Notes: generated from the sequence alone by a model not told the origin. DNA of 64,000 nucleotides from Arthrobacter sp. YD4 (GCF_030410515.1 NZ_JAUHHD010000003.1:124001-188000), one strand, 5' to 3'; shown: positions 17,405 through 26,507, numbered from the stretch's first letter. Numbers and translations: made by a program.

Positions 17405-19090
17405 TCAAGACTTGAGGACCACCTTCGTGAAAACTTCGTTGAGCACCGGCGACGCCGGGTACTTCACCACCCGGTCGGAGAGCGCCAGCGCGGAGATCGG
17501 GAAGGCGATCGGCACGGCCGGCACCGACGCGGCGATCTGCGCGTTGATGGTCTGGTACTGCTCGGTGCGGTCCTTGCCGTCCGGCAGGCCGCGGGCCCGG
17601 GCGATCTTCGAGAACACCTGCGGGTCCTGGTAGCCAAACTCGCCGTTCTTCTCGCCGAAGAGCGGGCCGACGAAGTTGTCCGGGTCCGCGTAGGAACCGT
17701 TCCAGCCGAGCAGGTGCAGGGCGTGGTCCCCGGGGGAGGTGACCTTTTGCAGGTAGCCGTCGGACCAGTCCACCGGGACGGGCTTGATGTTCAGGCCGAC
17801 GGCGATCAGCTCTCGGCTGATCTCGGCGTAGACCTTCTCCGGCGTCGGCAGGTACGGCCGGGTGACGTTCAGCGGGTAGTAGAACTTCAGCTCCTCGCCC
17901 TTGTACGTGGACTGGGCCAGCAGCTCCTTGGCCTTGGCCGGGTCGTGGCCCAGAGACGGGGCGTTGTTGTTGAAACCGCTGAGCTTCGGCGGCACGAACT
18001 GGGAGGCCGAGGACGTGTTGTCGATGAAGAACTTCCGGATCAGGGTGTCCTTGTCCAGGGCCATCTCGATCGCCTGGCGCACCTTCAGGTCCTGCAGGGC
18101 CGGGATGTCCTGGTTCATGCCCAGGTACATGACGGAGAACGGGTCGCGCTGGATGATCTGCTTGCCGCGCTTGACCAGCTGGTCGAAGTTACCCACGGTG
18201 ACGGAGTCGTAGGCGTCGATCTTGCCGTCCAGCAGCGCCTGCATCCGGGTCTGCGGGTGGTCGTAGGTGACGAAGTTGATTGTGGCGATCTGGCCCCTGT
18301 CACCCCAGTAGTTCTTGTTGCTGGAAAGCGTGACGGTGTCGTTGTCCCAGGACGCGAACACGTACGGGCCGGTTCCCACCGGCTTGAGCGCGTAGGCGGA
18401 GACCGGCTGGCCGTCCCGGGTCTGGTTCAGCACGTCCGCGGACTGCGCCGCGAGGGCCTTCGGCGAGGACATGGCGAAGGCGGGGAGGGTCAGCGCCTGC
18501 AGGAAGCCGGTGAAGGGCTGGGTCAGGTCGATCTCGACGTTGCCGCCCGCGAGCGGGGTGCAGCCCTTGTAGATGGAGAGCGAGGCCTGGTCCGCGTTGG
18601 CCTTGAAGACGCCCTTGAACGAGGTCCCGGGGGCCTGTTTCCGCAGCGCCTCGGAGAAGTTGAACCAGCGGTTGAAGTTCGTGCACACCGCGGGACCGTC
18701 GAAGGGGGTGCCGTCCTGGAAGGTCACACCGTCGCGGAGCTTGAAGGTATAGGTGCGGCCGTCGTCGCTGGTCTTCCACTCGGTGGCCAGCAGCGGCGTG
18801 GGCTTGCCGCTGTTTTGGTCAACGCCCACCAGGCCCTCGAGGATCTGCCGGGTGATGCGGTACGAGTCGACGTCGGAGACCAGCGCCGGGTCCAGTCCCA
18901 GCGGGCGGGACGCGGTGCCGAAGGTAAAGGTTTCGGTGGGTCCGGTGCCGGCGGCGGCCGACGACGACGGCACCGGCCCGGGGGCGCCCGTGCAGGCAGC
19001 AACGGGAGCCAGGAGCAGCAGCGCGCCCAGGCCTGCGACGAGGCGGCGCATCCTGCGCGGTCCTCTGATGGGCGCGGTCCTGCTGGGCAC
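17405..19090 (-). CDS. Family 5 solute-binding lipoprotein (peptide/nickel type)
   Basis: A 561-residue extracellular substrate-binding protein. A basic N-terminus and hydrophobic segment end in lipobox PVAACTG; the mature domain shows the SBP_bac_5 pattern (SRPLGLDPALVSDVDSYRIT, TEWKTSDDGRTYTFKLRDGV, LGMNQDIPALQDLKVRQAI). The GTG start at 19090 is chosen because GAGGTGA lies seven bases before it; an internal ATG at 19051 would still keep the signal peptide. No permease or ATPase genes are next to it, so it must pair with a transporter encoded elsewhere or act as a sensor. Ligand unknown. Confidence 0.87.
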   Translation of the reverse strand: MPSRTAPIRGPRRMRRLVAGLGALLLLAPVAACTGAPGPVPSSSAAAGTGPTETFTFGTASRPLGLDPALVSDVDSYRITRQILEGLVGVDQNSGKPTPLLATEWKTSDDGRTYTFKLRDGVTFQDGTPFDGPAVCTNFNRWFNFSEALRKQAPGTSFKGVFKANADQASLSIYKGCTPLAGGNVEIDLTQPFTGFLQALTLPAFAMSSPKALAAQSADVLNQTRDGQPVSAYALKPVGTGPYVFASWDNDTVTLSSNKNYWGDRGQIATINFVTYDHPQTRMQALLDGKIDAYDSVTVGNFDQLVKRGKQIIQRDPFSVMYLGMNQDIPALQDLKVRQAIEMALDKDTLIRKFFIDNTSSASQFVPPKLSGFNNNAPSLGHDPAKAKELLAQSTYKGEELKFYYPLNVTRPYLPTPEKVYAEISRELIAVGLNIKPVPVDWSDGYLQKVTSPGDHALHLLGWNGSYADPDNFVGPLFGEKNGEFGYQDPQVFSKIARARGLPDGKDRTEQYQTINAQIAASVPAVPIAFPISALALSDRVVKYPASPVLNEVFTKVVLKS

Positions 19091-19229
19091 TGAAGAATCA
19101 CCTCGGGAAACGATGGGGCCGCCGGCTGCGGAGTGAGCCCCATTCTAGTGGACGGTGCCGTGCCGCAGACTCCCGCAGACTCCGGCGCGGCCCCGGCCCG
19201 GCCGTCATGAACGCCCCGGGCACGGCGAA

Positions 19230-19252
19230 GGCCCGCACCGATGGTGCGGGCC
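19230..19252. terminator. Rho-independent-like hairpin after fasciclin gene
   Basis: Perfect 10-bp stem GGCCCGCACC / GGTGCGGGCC with a three-base loop. It lies about 60 bases beyond the minus-strand fasciclin stop. The T-rich side (CCGTTTT) is on the plus strand, so it may work in both directions. Confidence 0.6.
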
Positions 19253-19314
19253 TCCGTTTTCTCCGGTCGGGTCCGGGGAGTCAAGCCGGACCCGGAAAGG
19301 GAGGTTGGTGGTGG

Positions 19315-20010
19315 TTACTTCGGCATCAGCACGGAGTCGACCATGTACACGGTGGCGTTGGCGGTCTTGACACCGCCGCAGACGACGTTGGCGCCGTCGA
19401 CCATCAGGGCGTCCTTGCTGCCGGTCACGGTGACCGAGCCGCCCTCAACCGTCTTGTGGGTGCCCACGATCTGGTCCGGGGAGATCTTGCCCGGAACAAC
19501 GTGGTAGGTCAGGATCTTGCTCAGCAGGGCGTCGTCCGACTTGAGCTTGTCGATCGTGGCCGCGTCGATCTTCTTGAAGGCGTCATCGGTCGGGGCGAAG
19601 ACGGTGAACTCGCTGCCGTTCAGGGTGTCCACCAGGTTGACCTTGGGGTTGAGCTTGCCGGAGACGGCGGCGGTCAGCGTGGTGAGGATCGGGTTGTTAG
19701 AGGCCGCGGTGGCTACCGGGTCGAGAGCCATGCCGGACACGGAGCCCGCACCGCTGGGGACCTGGGCGGCGTAGGCGGCGCAGCCGGAGCCGACCAGGTT
19801 GGCGGCCGGGTCCATGGCGCCGGCAGAGGCGCTCATCGACGGCGAGGCGCTCATGGAGGGGGAGGCTGCCATGCTCGACGCGGACGGGGCCGCAGCCGGG
19901 GCCGACGAGCTGGAGGAGCCGGTGGTGGATCCGCCGCAGGCGGTCAGGCTCAGCATGGCGACGGCGGCGATGCCGGAAACGGCGAGCGTGGTGCGCTTGA
20001 TGGTCTGCAT
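19315..20010 (-). CDS. Fasciclin (FAS1) domain lipoprotein
   Basis: A 231-residue surface protein. The start [13 protein letters not shown] is fixed by AAGGAG on the minus strand 8 bases upstream, although the frame stays open further. Signal peptide with lipobox LTACGGS, a Ser/Ala/Pro/Met low-complexity linker ([11 protein letters not shown]), then one FAS1 domain containing [14 protein letters not shown] and [15 protein letters not shown]. Close in layout to mycobacterial MPT70/MPT83, which are adhesion-type antigens. The role here is probably cell-surface adhesion or stress response, by family analogy only. Confidence 0.88.
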   Translation of the reverse strand: MQTIKRTTLAVSGIAAVAMLSLTACGGSTTGSSSSSAPAAAPSASSMAASPSMSASPSMSASAGAMDPAANLVGSGCAAYAAQVPSGAGSVSGMALDPVATAASNNPILTTLTAAVSGKLNPKVNLVDTLNGSEFTVFAPTDDAFKKIDAATIDKLKSDDALLSKILTYHVVPGKISPDQIVGTHKTVEGGSVTVTGSKDALMVDGANVVCGGVKTANATVYMVDSVLMPK

Positions 20011-20173
20011 TGTGAATCTCCTTAGTTGTGCCGAGGTAATGCGTGCAACGGAGGGTTGTTCCGGTGCTGCTGTTGTTCGACTGGCGGGCACCGACCCTTG
20101 GTTGGTGTCTCACTGAAGATTCGGGCGATGGGGCCGGGGGGATGGGTGGGATTGCAGAAATATTTTTAAAACG

Positions 20174-20204
20174 GGAAAACCCCGGCCAGAGACCGGGGTT
20201 TTCC
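20174..20204 (-). terminator. Terminator of tRNA-Leu
   Basis: Stem AAAACCCCGG / CCGGGGTTTT with a seven-base loop, extended by GG/CC, directly after the tRNA on the minus strand and followed by further T runs. It also insulates the fasciclin promoter region (20011-20173), where no other gene is seen. Confidence 0.85.
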
Positions 20205-20208
20205 GAGG

Positions 20209-20290
20209 TGCGCAAGGGGGGACTTGAACCCCCACGCCCGAAGGCACAGGAACCTAAATCCTGCGTGTCTGCCAATTTCACCACTCGCGC
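20209..20290 (-). tRNA. tRNA-Leu (anticodon UAG)
   Basis: Cloverleaf read from the minus strand: acceptor GCGCGAG / CTTGCGC with discriminator A, anticodon stem CAGGA/TCCTG around loop TTTAGGT giving anticodon TAG (reads CUA), a long class II variable arm, and T-loop GGTTCAAGTCC. The 3' CCA is not encoded. A good -10 hexamer, TAGAAT on the minus strand at 20344-20349, uses the stop codon of the upstream bcp gene. Confidence 0.95.
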
Positions 20291-20346
20291 GCGGCGCCGT
20301 CGTCGGCGGATCCGGGGGGACCCGGCGTCGGACGCCAGGGACCATT

Positions 20347-20820
20347 CTACAGATCGAGCTTGAGGTCCCGCCGCAGTTTGGCCACGTGGCCCGTGGCGCG
20401 GACGTTGTACTGGGCCAGGGCCACCTTGCCGTCCGGTCCCACCACCACGGTGGAGCGGATCAGCCCGTCGTAGGTCTTGCCGTAGTTTTTCTTCTCGCCC
20501 CAGGCGGCGTACGCCTCCGCGACCTTGTGGTCCGGATCGGACAGCAGCGGGAAGGTCAGGCCCTCGTCCTCGGCGAACGTGGCGAGTTTAGCGACGGGGT
20601 CGGGGGAGATGCCGACGACCTCGTAGCCGGCGGCGGAGAGCGAGGCGAGGGAGTCCCTGAAATCGCAGGCCTGCTTGGTGCAGCCCGGGGTCGCGGCCGC
20701 CGGGTAGAAGTAGACGACGGTGCTGCGGCCCTTGAAGTCCTTGAGGCCCACGGTGCGGCCGGTGGAATCCTGGAGGCTGAAATCGGGCGCGGTGTCGCCG
20801 GGAACGAGTCGTTCTGCCAC
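20347..20820 (-). CDS. bcp: Bcp-type peroxiredoxin (thiol peroxidase)
   Basis: A 157-residue cytosolic peroxidase reducing hydrogen peroxide and organic peroxides with thioredoxin. AhpC/TSA fold with TAPDFSLQDSTGRTV, the peroxidatic cysteine in YPAAATPGCTKQACDFRD and a second cysteine five residues later, the PrxQ/Bcp arrangement. C-terminal GPDGKVALAQYNVRATGHV is typical. Divergent from a MarR gene across a 109-base spacer. Confidence 0.93.
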   Translation of the reverse strand: MAERLVPGDTAPDFSLQDSTGRTVGLKDFKGRSTVVYFYPAAATPGCTKQACDFRDSLASLSAAGYEVVGISPDPVAKLATFAEDEGLTFPLLSDPDHKVAEAYAAWGEKKNYGKTYDGLIRSTVVVGPDGKVALAQYNVRATGHVAKLRRDLKLDL

Positions 20821-20929
20821 GGTGGGCTCCTGTTCTGGGACGCTCCGAAGAGCGGATGTGACGGACGGAACCCCAGCTTAGTGAGCGCCTGAACCGACGA
20901 CGAATCAGGGATTCGGTATACTGCTTACT

Positions 20930-21424
20930 ATGCCCGATTTGGATCGCTGGCCCACTGGCCGCCTTTTGTCCACGGCAGCACGCCTGGTTGAGCACTCCTG
21001 GAATGAAAAGCTGGGAGCAATCGGCCTTACCCACGCGGGGGTCATCGCGATGGAAGTGCTCTCCGTCCATGGCCCCATGACCCAGGCGCAGCTGGCGCAA
21101 CTGGTGCGTGTCCAGGCGCAGACGATGGGCAAGACCCTCAGCCGCCTCGAGGCGCACGGCCACATTTCCCGTGAGCGCAGCGTCTCCGACCGCCGCAGCC
21201 ACGTGGTGACGCTGACCGACCGTGGCCGGGAGGCCGTCGTCGCCGCCGCGGACATGGAACGCTCCGTGCTCGCCGCCGCGTCCATCGACCCGGATACCCT
21301 TCGCCACGAACTGCAGGCCGTGGTGCGTGAACTTGCAAACCGCATCTCCTCCACCGAGGACGCCAAGGACATCGTCGACGCGCCGGCACCCAAGGTGTCG
21401 GCGGACGCAGGCACGCTCTCCTAG
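20930..21424 (+). CDS. MarR-family transcriptional regulator
   Basis: A 164-residue winged-helix protein: HAGVIAMEVLSVHGPMTQAQ, recognition helix VQAQTMGKTLSRLEAHGHI, wing RERSVSDRRSHVVTLTDRGR. The C-terminal 20 residues are disordered and Ala/Pro-rich. A clear -10 element TATACT lies seven bases before the ATG, so the transcript is probably leaderless. Divergence from bcp raises the possibility of peroxide-responsive control of that gene, which is inference. Confidence 0.85.
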   Translation: MPDLDRWPTGRLLSTAARLVEHSWNEKLGAIGLTHAGVIAMEVLSVHGPMTQAQLAQLVRVQAQTMGKTLSRLEAHGHISRERSVSDRRSHVVTLTDRGREAVVAAADMERSVLAAASIDPDTLRHELQAVVRELANRISSTEDAKDIVDAPAPKVSADAGTLS

Positions 21425-21524
21425 CCGGTCCTTTCTGGCCGGCGCCGTCCCGCCCCCGGGAGCACGGCGCGAACTGCGTGTCACGCCCCGGGGTGCCGGT
21501 CGACCTCGCATAGGGTTGTGTGCC

Positions 21525-21659
21525 ATGGACACGTCGCACCCGCCGGAGCTGGAAGGGCAGACCTCGATCAATGAGCTGCTCGACGAGCCCGTGGGCGCAG
21601 ATCCCGTCCAGTTGGTCCTGCCCCTGCTCTTCCACCCGGCGCTCCGCGTCCGCGGCTGA
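21525..21659 (+). CDS. Small 44-residue protein, unknown
   Basis: Short ORF encoding an acidic N-terminal half (MDTSHPPELEGQTSINELLD) and a hydrophobic C-terminal stretch (VQLVLPLLFHPALRV). TAGGGT at 21511-21516 lies eight bases before the ATG, the same promoter/start arrangement as proven-looking genes in this window, and the stop is 19 bases before the next gene. The overlapping frames are poor. Codon choice is ordinary. No family recognised; could be a real small protein or the leader ORF of the next gene. Confidence 0.5.
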   Translation: MDTSHPPELEGQTSINELLDEPVGADPVQLVLPLLFHPALRVRG

Positions 21660-21678
21660 GCCCGCGCCGGAGGTTGCC

Positions 21679-22248
21679 ATGACCGATCACCGCTGTGCGC
21701 GCCGCCCCTCCCCGGGAGCCGTTGCCGCGACTCTGGCCGCCACGGTCCTGGCCCTCACGATCTCCGCGGCACCGGCGAAGGCCGAGACCTGCGCACCCGT
21801 GATCGTGTTGCCCCTCGGGCCCTGCCAGCCGACGGCACCGTCCAGTCCCAGGCCCACGGCCACCGCTAGCCCGGCGCCTGCCCCCACCACAGCCCCCGTG
21901 GCCCCTGCACCAGCCCCGGCCGTTCCCGCTCCCGTGGCCCCGGCACCGGTTTCCCCGGCGGACCGGGCCGCCCCGGCCGCCTCCGGTGTGCCGCCGGCAA
22001 CGACGGCGCCTGCCACACCCACGAGCCCCGCGTCCCCGTCCCGGGCGCCCTCCGCTTCCGTTCCGCCGCAGCCCGCCGCCCCTACCCTGACGGCGGCCGC
22101 TCCGACGGCCGGAGGCGCCACGGACGCGCCGGAACCGGGGGAGCGGGGCACCATGGGGCTGGGGGCCGCCCTGCTGGCCGGCGGCGGCGTCCTGGTCTCG
22201 GCATCAGCTGCCCTGGGACTGCGCGCCCGCCGCCTCCGACTGCGGTGA
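21679..22248 (+). CDS. Secreted Pro/Ala-rich protein with C-terminal membrane anchor
   Basis: A 189-residue protein starting at ATG 21679 after GGAGG. A signal peptide ending near ISAAPAKAE is followed by TCAPVIVLPLGPCQP with two cysteines, then about 110 residues almost wholly Pro, Ala, Thr, Ser and Val, and finally a hydrophobic segment (LGAALLAGGGVLVSASAALG) with a basic tail RARRLRLR. No LPXTG is present, so anchoring is by the membrane segment rather than sortase. It looks like a wall-spanning stalk. Function unknown. Confidence 0.75.
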   Translation: MTDHRCARRPSPGAVAATLAATVLALTISAAPAKAETCAPVIVLPLGPCQPTAPSSPRPTATASPAPAPTTAPVAPAPAPAVPAPVAPAPVSPADRAAPAASGVPPATTAPATPTSPASPSRAPSASVPPQPAAPTLTAAAPTAGGATDAPEPGERGTMGLGAALLAGGGVLVSASAALGLRARRLRLR

Positions 22249-22321
22249 CCGGAACCCCCTCGCCGCAGCGGCTCCCTGCCTTCGGGTAGTCCACCTTGCC
22301 GCCCGAAACCCGCGCAGACAC

Positions 22322-22367
22322 AAAAAAGCCGCTCCAACTCCGACTTTCATCGGTGTTGGAGCGGCTT
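22322..22367 (-). terminator. Terminator of tRNA-Lys
   Basis: Perfect 13-bp stem AAGCCGCTCCAAC / GTTGGAGCGGCTT followed on the minus strand by a run of T. It lies directly after tRNA-Lys. Confidence 0.9.
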
Positions 22368-22373
22368 CTCCAG

Positions 22374-22449
22374 TGGTGCACCCCCCGGGACTCGAACCCG
22401 GAACCCATTGATTAAGAGTCAATTGCTCTGCCAGTTGAGCTAGAGGTGC
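22374..22449 (-). tRNA. tRNA-Lys (anticodon CUU)
   Basis: Minus-strand cloverleaf: acceptor GCACCTC / GGGGTGC, discriminator A and an encoded CCA; anticodon stem ATTGA/TCAAT around CTCTTAA giving CTT; T-arm CCGGG TTCGAGT CCCGG. The 255 bases upstream (22450-22704) hold no gene and should contain its promoter, for example TTGCGG and TAAACA spaced 16 apart. Confidence 0.96.
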
Positions 22450-22704
22450 AGCTGTTGTTTTCGTTCCCCCGGGCTGTTTATTTCCCGCGGTGTTCTCCGC
22501 AACGACATGAAACTCTACACGAGATTTGCCGGAGTGCGAAATCGGGGCCCGGGAGGTTGTCCAGGCGGGCGGGACGACGCGCGGCAACCCCGCAATTCCG
22601 CGGATTTCCGGGCCTCCGGGGCCCGCACGCTTGCCCTTGAAAGGATGCCGGGAGGGGTGGCGGGCCCGCGTAGAAAGTGTGAAGTGAGCCACAGTGCGGG
22701 AGGG

Positions 22705-23493
22705 TCAGAGCCTGACGCGGCGGGGCGGGCGGAACCCGGCGGCCTCGGCGTGCGCGGCCGACTCGAACCACACCCCGGCCCGGGCCTCCTCGTAGCCCTG
22801 GCTGGTCTCCTCAAAGTACGTCATGGTTTCCGCGTCACCCTTGACGGTGAAGTCGGCCGGGCCGCTGCCGTCGGCGGCCGGTGCGGCCGAGCCGACGCCG
22901 TAAGGCTGCTCGGCGGCAAGGTGGCCGGCGGGCTCCGGCTCGGGCATCGGCTCGTGGACGGGGGCATGCGCCGGTTCGTGAGCGGGTTCGGTCGCCGGTT
23001 CGTGCACCTGCTCCTGGGTCGGGGGAGCAGTGTGGCTGGCCGAGCCCTCGACGGCGGCCGAGGATGCCGCCGCCTGCAGGGTCTCCGCTTCTGCGGCCTC
23101 GGCCGCCGCGGACTCCGCCCCTGGGAGAGTGGGCGCGTGCGGTCCGGTGTACTCCGGGTGGTGCACCGGCGCGGCTTGGGCTTCCGCGGGGGCAGCCTCA
23201 GCAGGGGCTGTCTGGGTAGCGGGCTCAGGTGCGGCGGTGGGTTCTGAGGCGGCGGCCGGTGCTGCGGCCGGCGCGGGCTCGGGGGCCGGTGCGGGTACGG
23301 GGACAGGCGCCGCGGCTGCCGGAGCAACGGGTTCCCGCTCGGCGGACCGCGGCGTGCTGCCGGCGGCCGGTGCACCGGCGGACTGCGTGCCGGAAGCCTG
23401 GGTGCGGCCGCCGCGCCGGCTGTTGCGGTTCAGGAGCGTCCACACCACCGCGACGATCAGCACGATGACAATGAGCCAGATAATCCAATCCAT
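22705..23493 (-). CDS. Membrane-anchored sunset-domain protein
   Basis: A 262-residue protein. N-terminal membrane segment WIIWLIVIVLIVAVVWTLL is followed by a basic stretch (NRNSRRGG), then about 150 residues rich in Ala, Pro and Glu with PEPEPA- and HEPAHEPA-like repeats, and a C-terminal module beginning DFTVKGDAETMTYFEE and ending WFESAAHAEAAGFRPP. That module matches the small actinobacterial 'sunset' domain, whose function is not known. ATG 23493 is preceded by AAGGA. The much longer minus-strand frame extending to 26484 is antisense to lysR and ilvD and is not real. Confidence 0.8.
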   Translation of the reverse strand: MDWIIWLIVIVLIVAVVWTLLNRNSRRGGRTQASGTQSAGAPAAGSTPRSAEREPVAPAAAAPVPVPAPAPEPAPAAAPAAASEPTAAPEPATQTAPAEAAPAEAQAAPVHHPEYTGPHAPTLPGAESAAAEAAEAETLQAAASSAAVEGSASHTAPPTQEQVHEPATEPAHEPAHAPVHEPMPEPEPAGHLAAEQPYGVGSAAPAADGSGPADFTVKGDAETMTYFEETSQGYEEARAGVWFESAAHAEAAGFRPPRRVRL

Positions 23494-23598
23494 GGCCGGA
23501 TCCTTCGGGTCGGGCGGCAGGGTTGCCGTGTGCTTGACGTTACGTCCGGCCCTCGCGGGTGTCCAGCAACGCCCGGGCCGCCCGTGTAGCCTCGGCTC

Positions 23599-24567
23599 AT
23601 GGACTTCAAGAGGCTGCGGATCCTCCGCGAACTGGCGGACCGCGGCACCGTCGGGGCCACCGCGGAGGCCATGCAGGTCACCCCGTCTGCCGTCTCCCAG
23701 CAGCTGAAAACGCTGCAGGAGGAACTCGGGGTGGTGCTGGTCGAGAAGTCCGGGCGGGGCGTCCGCCTGACCGAGGCCGGCCTGGCGATGGCCGGCGCCG
23801 CGGCCGAGGTGTCTACCGCCATGGCCCGGGCCGAGGCCACCATCGACACCTACCGCCGCGGCTGGCAGACACGGGTGAGCGCGGCGTTCTTCCCCAGCGC
23901 CGCGGAAATGTTCCTGCCCGGCCTGCTGCATCGGGTCCGCGAGATCGACGGGCTGCGCTTCGAGGCCCATTTCGAGGACCCCGGCGTCGCCGGCTTCGCC
24001 GCCCTGGCCGCCGACTACGACGTCGTCCTCGCGCACAGCGTGGACGGCCCCGAGGTCTTCGCCCGGCAGGGCCTGGAGGTGGTCCCGCTCCTCGAAGAGC
24101 CGCTGGACGTTGCGGTTCCCGCGGGGCATCCGCTCGCGGCCAAGGCCAGCCTCAGTGCCCAGGACGTCATCGGCTGCCCGTGGATGGGCGTGCCGGACGG
24201 CTTCCCCTTCGATACCGTGCTGCGCCAGATCGAGATGCAGGCAGACTCCCCGGCGCTGCGGGCCCAGCTCTACCCGGATTTGCGCGTCCTCGAGGCCCTG
24301 GTCAGTGCCGGGCACGGGCTCAGCCTGCTGCCGCGCTACACGGCCCTGAAGAACCAGGGCCGCGGCTTCGTGCTGCGCCCCCTCCGGGGCGTGAAGGCGA
24401 GCCGCAGCATCGTGGTGCTGGCCCGCCCCGAGGCCGCGGCACGCACCACCATCCAGGAAGTGATCGCCCTGTTGCAGGCCGAGGCGCGGGCGGTGGCGTT
24501 GGCGCCGGAACTCCGTGGCGGAGATCACGGAAAACCCGCGGGCCACGCGGCGGCTTCCGTAGTCTAG
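23599..24567 (+). CDS. LysR-family transcriptional regulator
   Basis: A 322-residue regulator. The N-terminal helix-turn-helix is clear: RILRELADRGTVGATAEAMQ, TPSAVSQQLKTLQEELG, VEKSGRGVRLTEAG. The rest is a periplasmic-binding-like effector domain (EVVPLLEEPLDVAVPAGHPL, VSAGHGLSLLPRYTAL). TAGCCT lies six bases before the ATG. It is followed in the same direction by ilvD after 99 bases; the gap contains the 10-bp palindrome ATTCCGGAAT (24596-24605). Target and effector are unknown. Confidence 0.88.
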   Translation: MDFKRLRILRELADRGTVGATAEAMQVTPSAVSQQLKTLQEELGVVLVEKSGRGVRLTEAGLAMAGAAAEVSTAMARAEATIDTYRRGWQTRVSAAFFPSAAEMFLPGLLHRVREIDGLRFEAHFEDPGVAGFAALAADYDVVLAHSVDGPEVFARQGLEVVPLLEEPLDVAVPAGHPLAAKASLSAQDVIGCPWMGVPDGFPFDTVLRQIEMQADSPALRAQLYPDLRVLEALVSAGHGLSLLPRYTALKNQGRGFVLRPLRGVKASRSIVVLARPEAAARTTIQEVIALLQAEARAVALAPELRGGDHGKPAGHAAASVV

Positions 24568-24666
24568 GACGCGAGTCCGCTGTGGGGGCGGAAATATTCC
24601 GGAATTGCCGCTTAATCCGGCCGGGCGGCTCGTTGGCATCCTCGCCGGACCCATAGACTTTGAGCC

Positions 24667-26388
24667 ATGAGCCAGGACACCGAAGCCGCAGCAGTTGCCA
24701 CCCCGGACATCAAGCCCCGCAGCCGCGTCGTCACCGATGGCATCCACGCAGCGCCCGCCCGCGGCATGTTCCGCGCCGTCGGCATGGGCGACGACGACTT
24801 CGCCAAGCCGCAGGTGGGCGTCGCCAGTTCGTGGAACGAAATCACCCCCTGCAACCTCTCCCTGAACCGGCTGGCCCAGGGCGCCAAGGAAGGCGTCCAC
24901 GCCGGCGGCGGCTTCCCGATGCAGTTCGGCACCATTTCCGTCTCGGACGGCATCTCCATGGGCCACGAGGGCATGCACTTCTCCCTGGTCTCCCGCGAAG
25001 TCATCGCCGACTCCGTCGAGACCGTCATGCAGGCCGAGCGGATCGACGGCTCCGTCCTGCTGGCCGGCTGCGACAAGTCCCTCCCCGGCATGCTGATGGC
25101 GGCGGCCCGCCTGGACCTCTCCAGCGTCTTCCTCTACGCCGGCTCGATCATGCCCGGCTGGGTCAAGCTCGAGGACGGCTCGGAAAAGGAAGTCACCCTC
25201 ATCGATGCCTTCGAAGCCGTGGGCGCCTGTGCCGCCGGCAAGATGAGCATGGAGGACCTGACCCGCATCGAAAAGGCCATCTGCCCGGGCGAAGGCGCCT
25301 GCGGCGGCATGTACACCGCCAACACCATGGCCTGCATCGGCGAGGCCCTGGGCATGTCCCTCCCCGGTTCCGCGGCCCCGCCCTCGGCCGACCGCCGCCG
25401 CGACGACTTCGCGCGCAAGTCCGGCGAAGCCGTGGTGAACCTGCTCCGCCTCGGCATCACCGCCCGCGACATCATGACCAAGAAGGCCTTCGAAAACGCC
25501 ATCGCCGTCACCATGGCCTTCGGCGGTTCCACCAACGCGGTCCTGCACCTGCTCGCGATCGCCCGCGAGGCCGAGGTCGAGCTGACCCTGGACGACTTCA
25601 ACCGCATCGGCGACAAGATCCCCCACCTGGGCGACCTCAAGCCCTTCGGCCGCTACGTCATGACCGACGTCGACAGGATCGGCGGCGTGCCCGTGATCAT
25701 GAAGGCGCTGCTCGACGCCGGCCTCCTGCACGGGGACTGCCTCACCGTGACCGGCAAGACCGTCGCGGAGAACCTGGACGCTATCAACCCGCCGGACGTC
25801 GACGGCAAGATCCTCCGCGCCCTGGACAACCCGATCCACAAGACCGGCGGCATCACCATCCTGCACGGCTCGATGGCCCCGGAAGGCGCCGTCGTCAAGA
25901 GCGCCGGCTTCGACGCCGACGTCTTCGAGGGCACCGCCCGCGTCTTCGAACGCGAGCAGGGCGCCCTGGACGCGCTGGACAAGGGTGAGATCAAGGCCGG
26001 CGACGTCGTCGTCATCCGCTACGAGGGCCCCAAGGGCGGCCCGGGCATGCGCGAGATGCTCGCCATCACCGGCGCCATCAAGGGTGCCGGCCTCGGCAAG
26101 GACGTACTGCTGCTGACCGACGGACGCTTCTCCGGCGGTACCACCGGCCTCTGCATCGGCCACGTCGCGCCGGAAGCGGTTGACGGCGGCCCGATCGCCT
26201 TCGTCAAGGACGGCGACCGGATCCGCGTCGACATCGCAGCCCGCTCCTTCGACTTGTTGGTCGAGCCCGCCGAGCTGGAAGCCCGCAAGGAAGGCTGGCA
26301 GCCGCTCCCGGCCCGCTACACCAAGGGCGTGCTCGCCAAGTACGCCAAGCTCGTCCACAGCGCCTCCACCGGCGCCTATTGCGGGTAG
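24667..26388 (+). CDS. ilvD: Dihydroxy-acid dehydratase IlvD
   Basis: Fe-S enzyme dehydrating 2,3-dihydroxyisovalerate and its isoleucine-pathway homologue. 573 residues. Cluster cysteines appear in [29 protein letters not shown] and [16 protein letters not shown]; the C-terminal [19 protein letters not shown] is typical. TAGACT is seven bases before the ATG. It stands upstream of the ilvBNC attenuator, separated by a strong hairpin, so it is probably a separate transcript. Confidence 0.97.
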   Translation: MSQDTEAAAVATPDIKPRSRVVTDGIHAAPARGMFRAVGMGDDDFAKPQVGVASSWNEITPCNLSLNRLAQGAKEGVHAGGGFPMQFGTISVSDGISMGHEGMHFSLVSREVIADSVETVMQAERIDGSVLLAGCDKSLPGMLMAAARLDLSSVFLYAGSIMPGWVKLEDGSEKEVTLIDAFEAVGACAAGKMSMEDLTRIEKAICPGEGACGGMYTANTMACIGEALGMSLPGSAAPPSADRRRDDFARKSGEAVVNLLRLGITARDIMTKKAFENAIAVTMAFGGSTNAVLHLLAIAREAEVELTLDDFNRIGDKIPHLGDLKPFGRYVMTDVDRIGGVPVIMKALLDAGLLHGDCLTVTGKTVAENLDAINPPDVDGKILRALDNPIHKTGGITILHGSMAPEGAVVKSAGFDADVFEGTARVFEREQGALDALDKGEIKAGDVVVIRYEGPKGGPGMREMLAITGAIKGAGLGKDVLLLTDGRFSGGTTGLCIGHVAPEAVDGGPIAFVKDGDRIRVDIAARSFDLLVEPAELEARKEGWQPLPARYTKGVLAKYAKLVHSASTGAYCG

Positions 26389-26398
26389 TGCCCGGCCT

Positions 26399-26425
26399 GG
26401 GGCCGCGGCGCGACGCCGTGGCCCC
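26399..26425 (+). terminator. Hairpin after ilvD
   Basis: Twelve-base stem GGGGCCGCGGCG / CGCCGTGGCCCC (one mismatch) with a three-base loop, 10 bases beyond the ilvD stop. No T run follows, as is common in actinobacteria. Confidence 0.6.
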
Positions 26426-26477
26426 CGTTCAGCAGGTGGACAATGGTGTCCAAATAGTGAGACAGGCGGCGGCCTCG

Positions 26478-26507
26478 TTGACACCCGTCTCGCTCAGAGG
26501 GAAAACT
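26478..26507 (+). promoter_or_regulatory. Promoter of the ilvBNC leader
   Basis: Consensus -35 TTGACA (26478-26483) with an 18-base spacer to a weak -10 AAAACT (26502-26507). The expected transcription start falls at or next to the leader-peptide ATG (26514). Confidence 0.6.

Noticed and set aside
22705..26484. 1259-codon minus-strand frame
   Set aside because: Only the last 262 codons (sunset-domain protein) are convincing; the rest is antisense to lysR and ilvD, which have clear family motifs.
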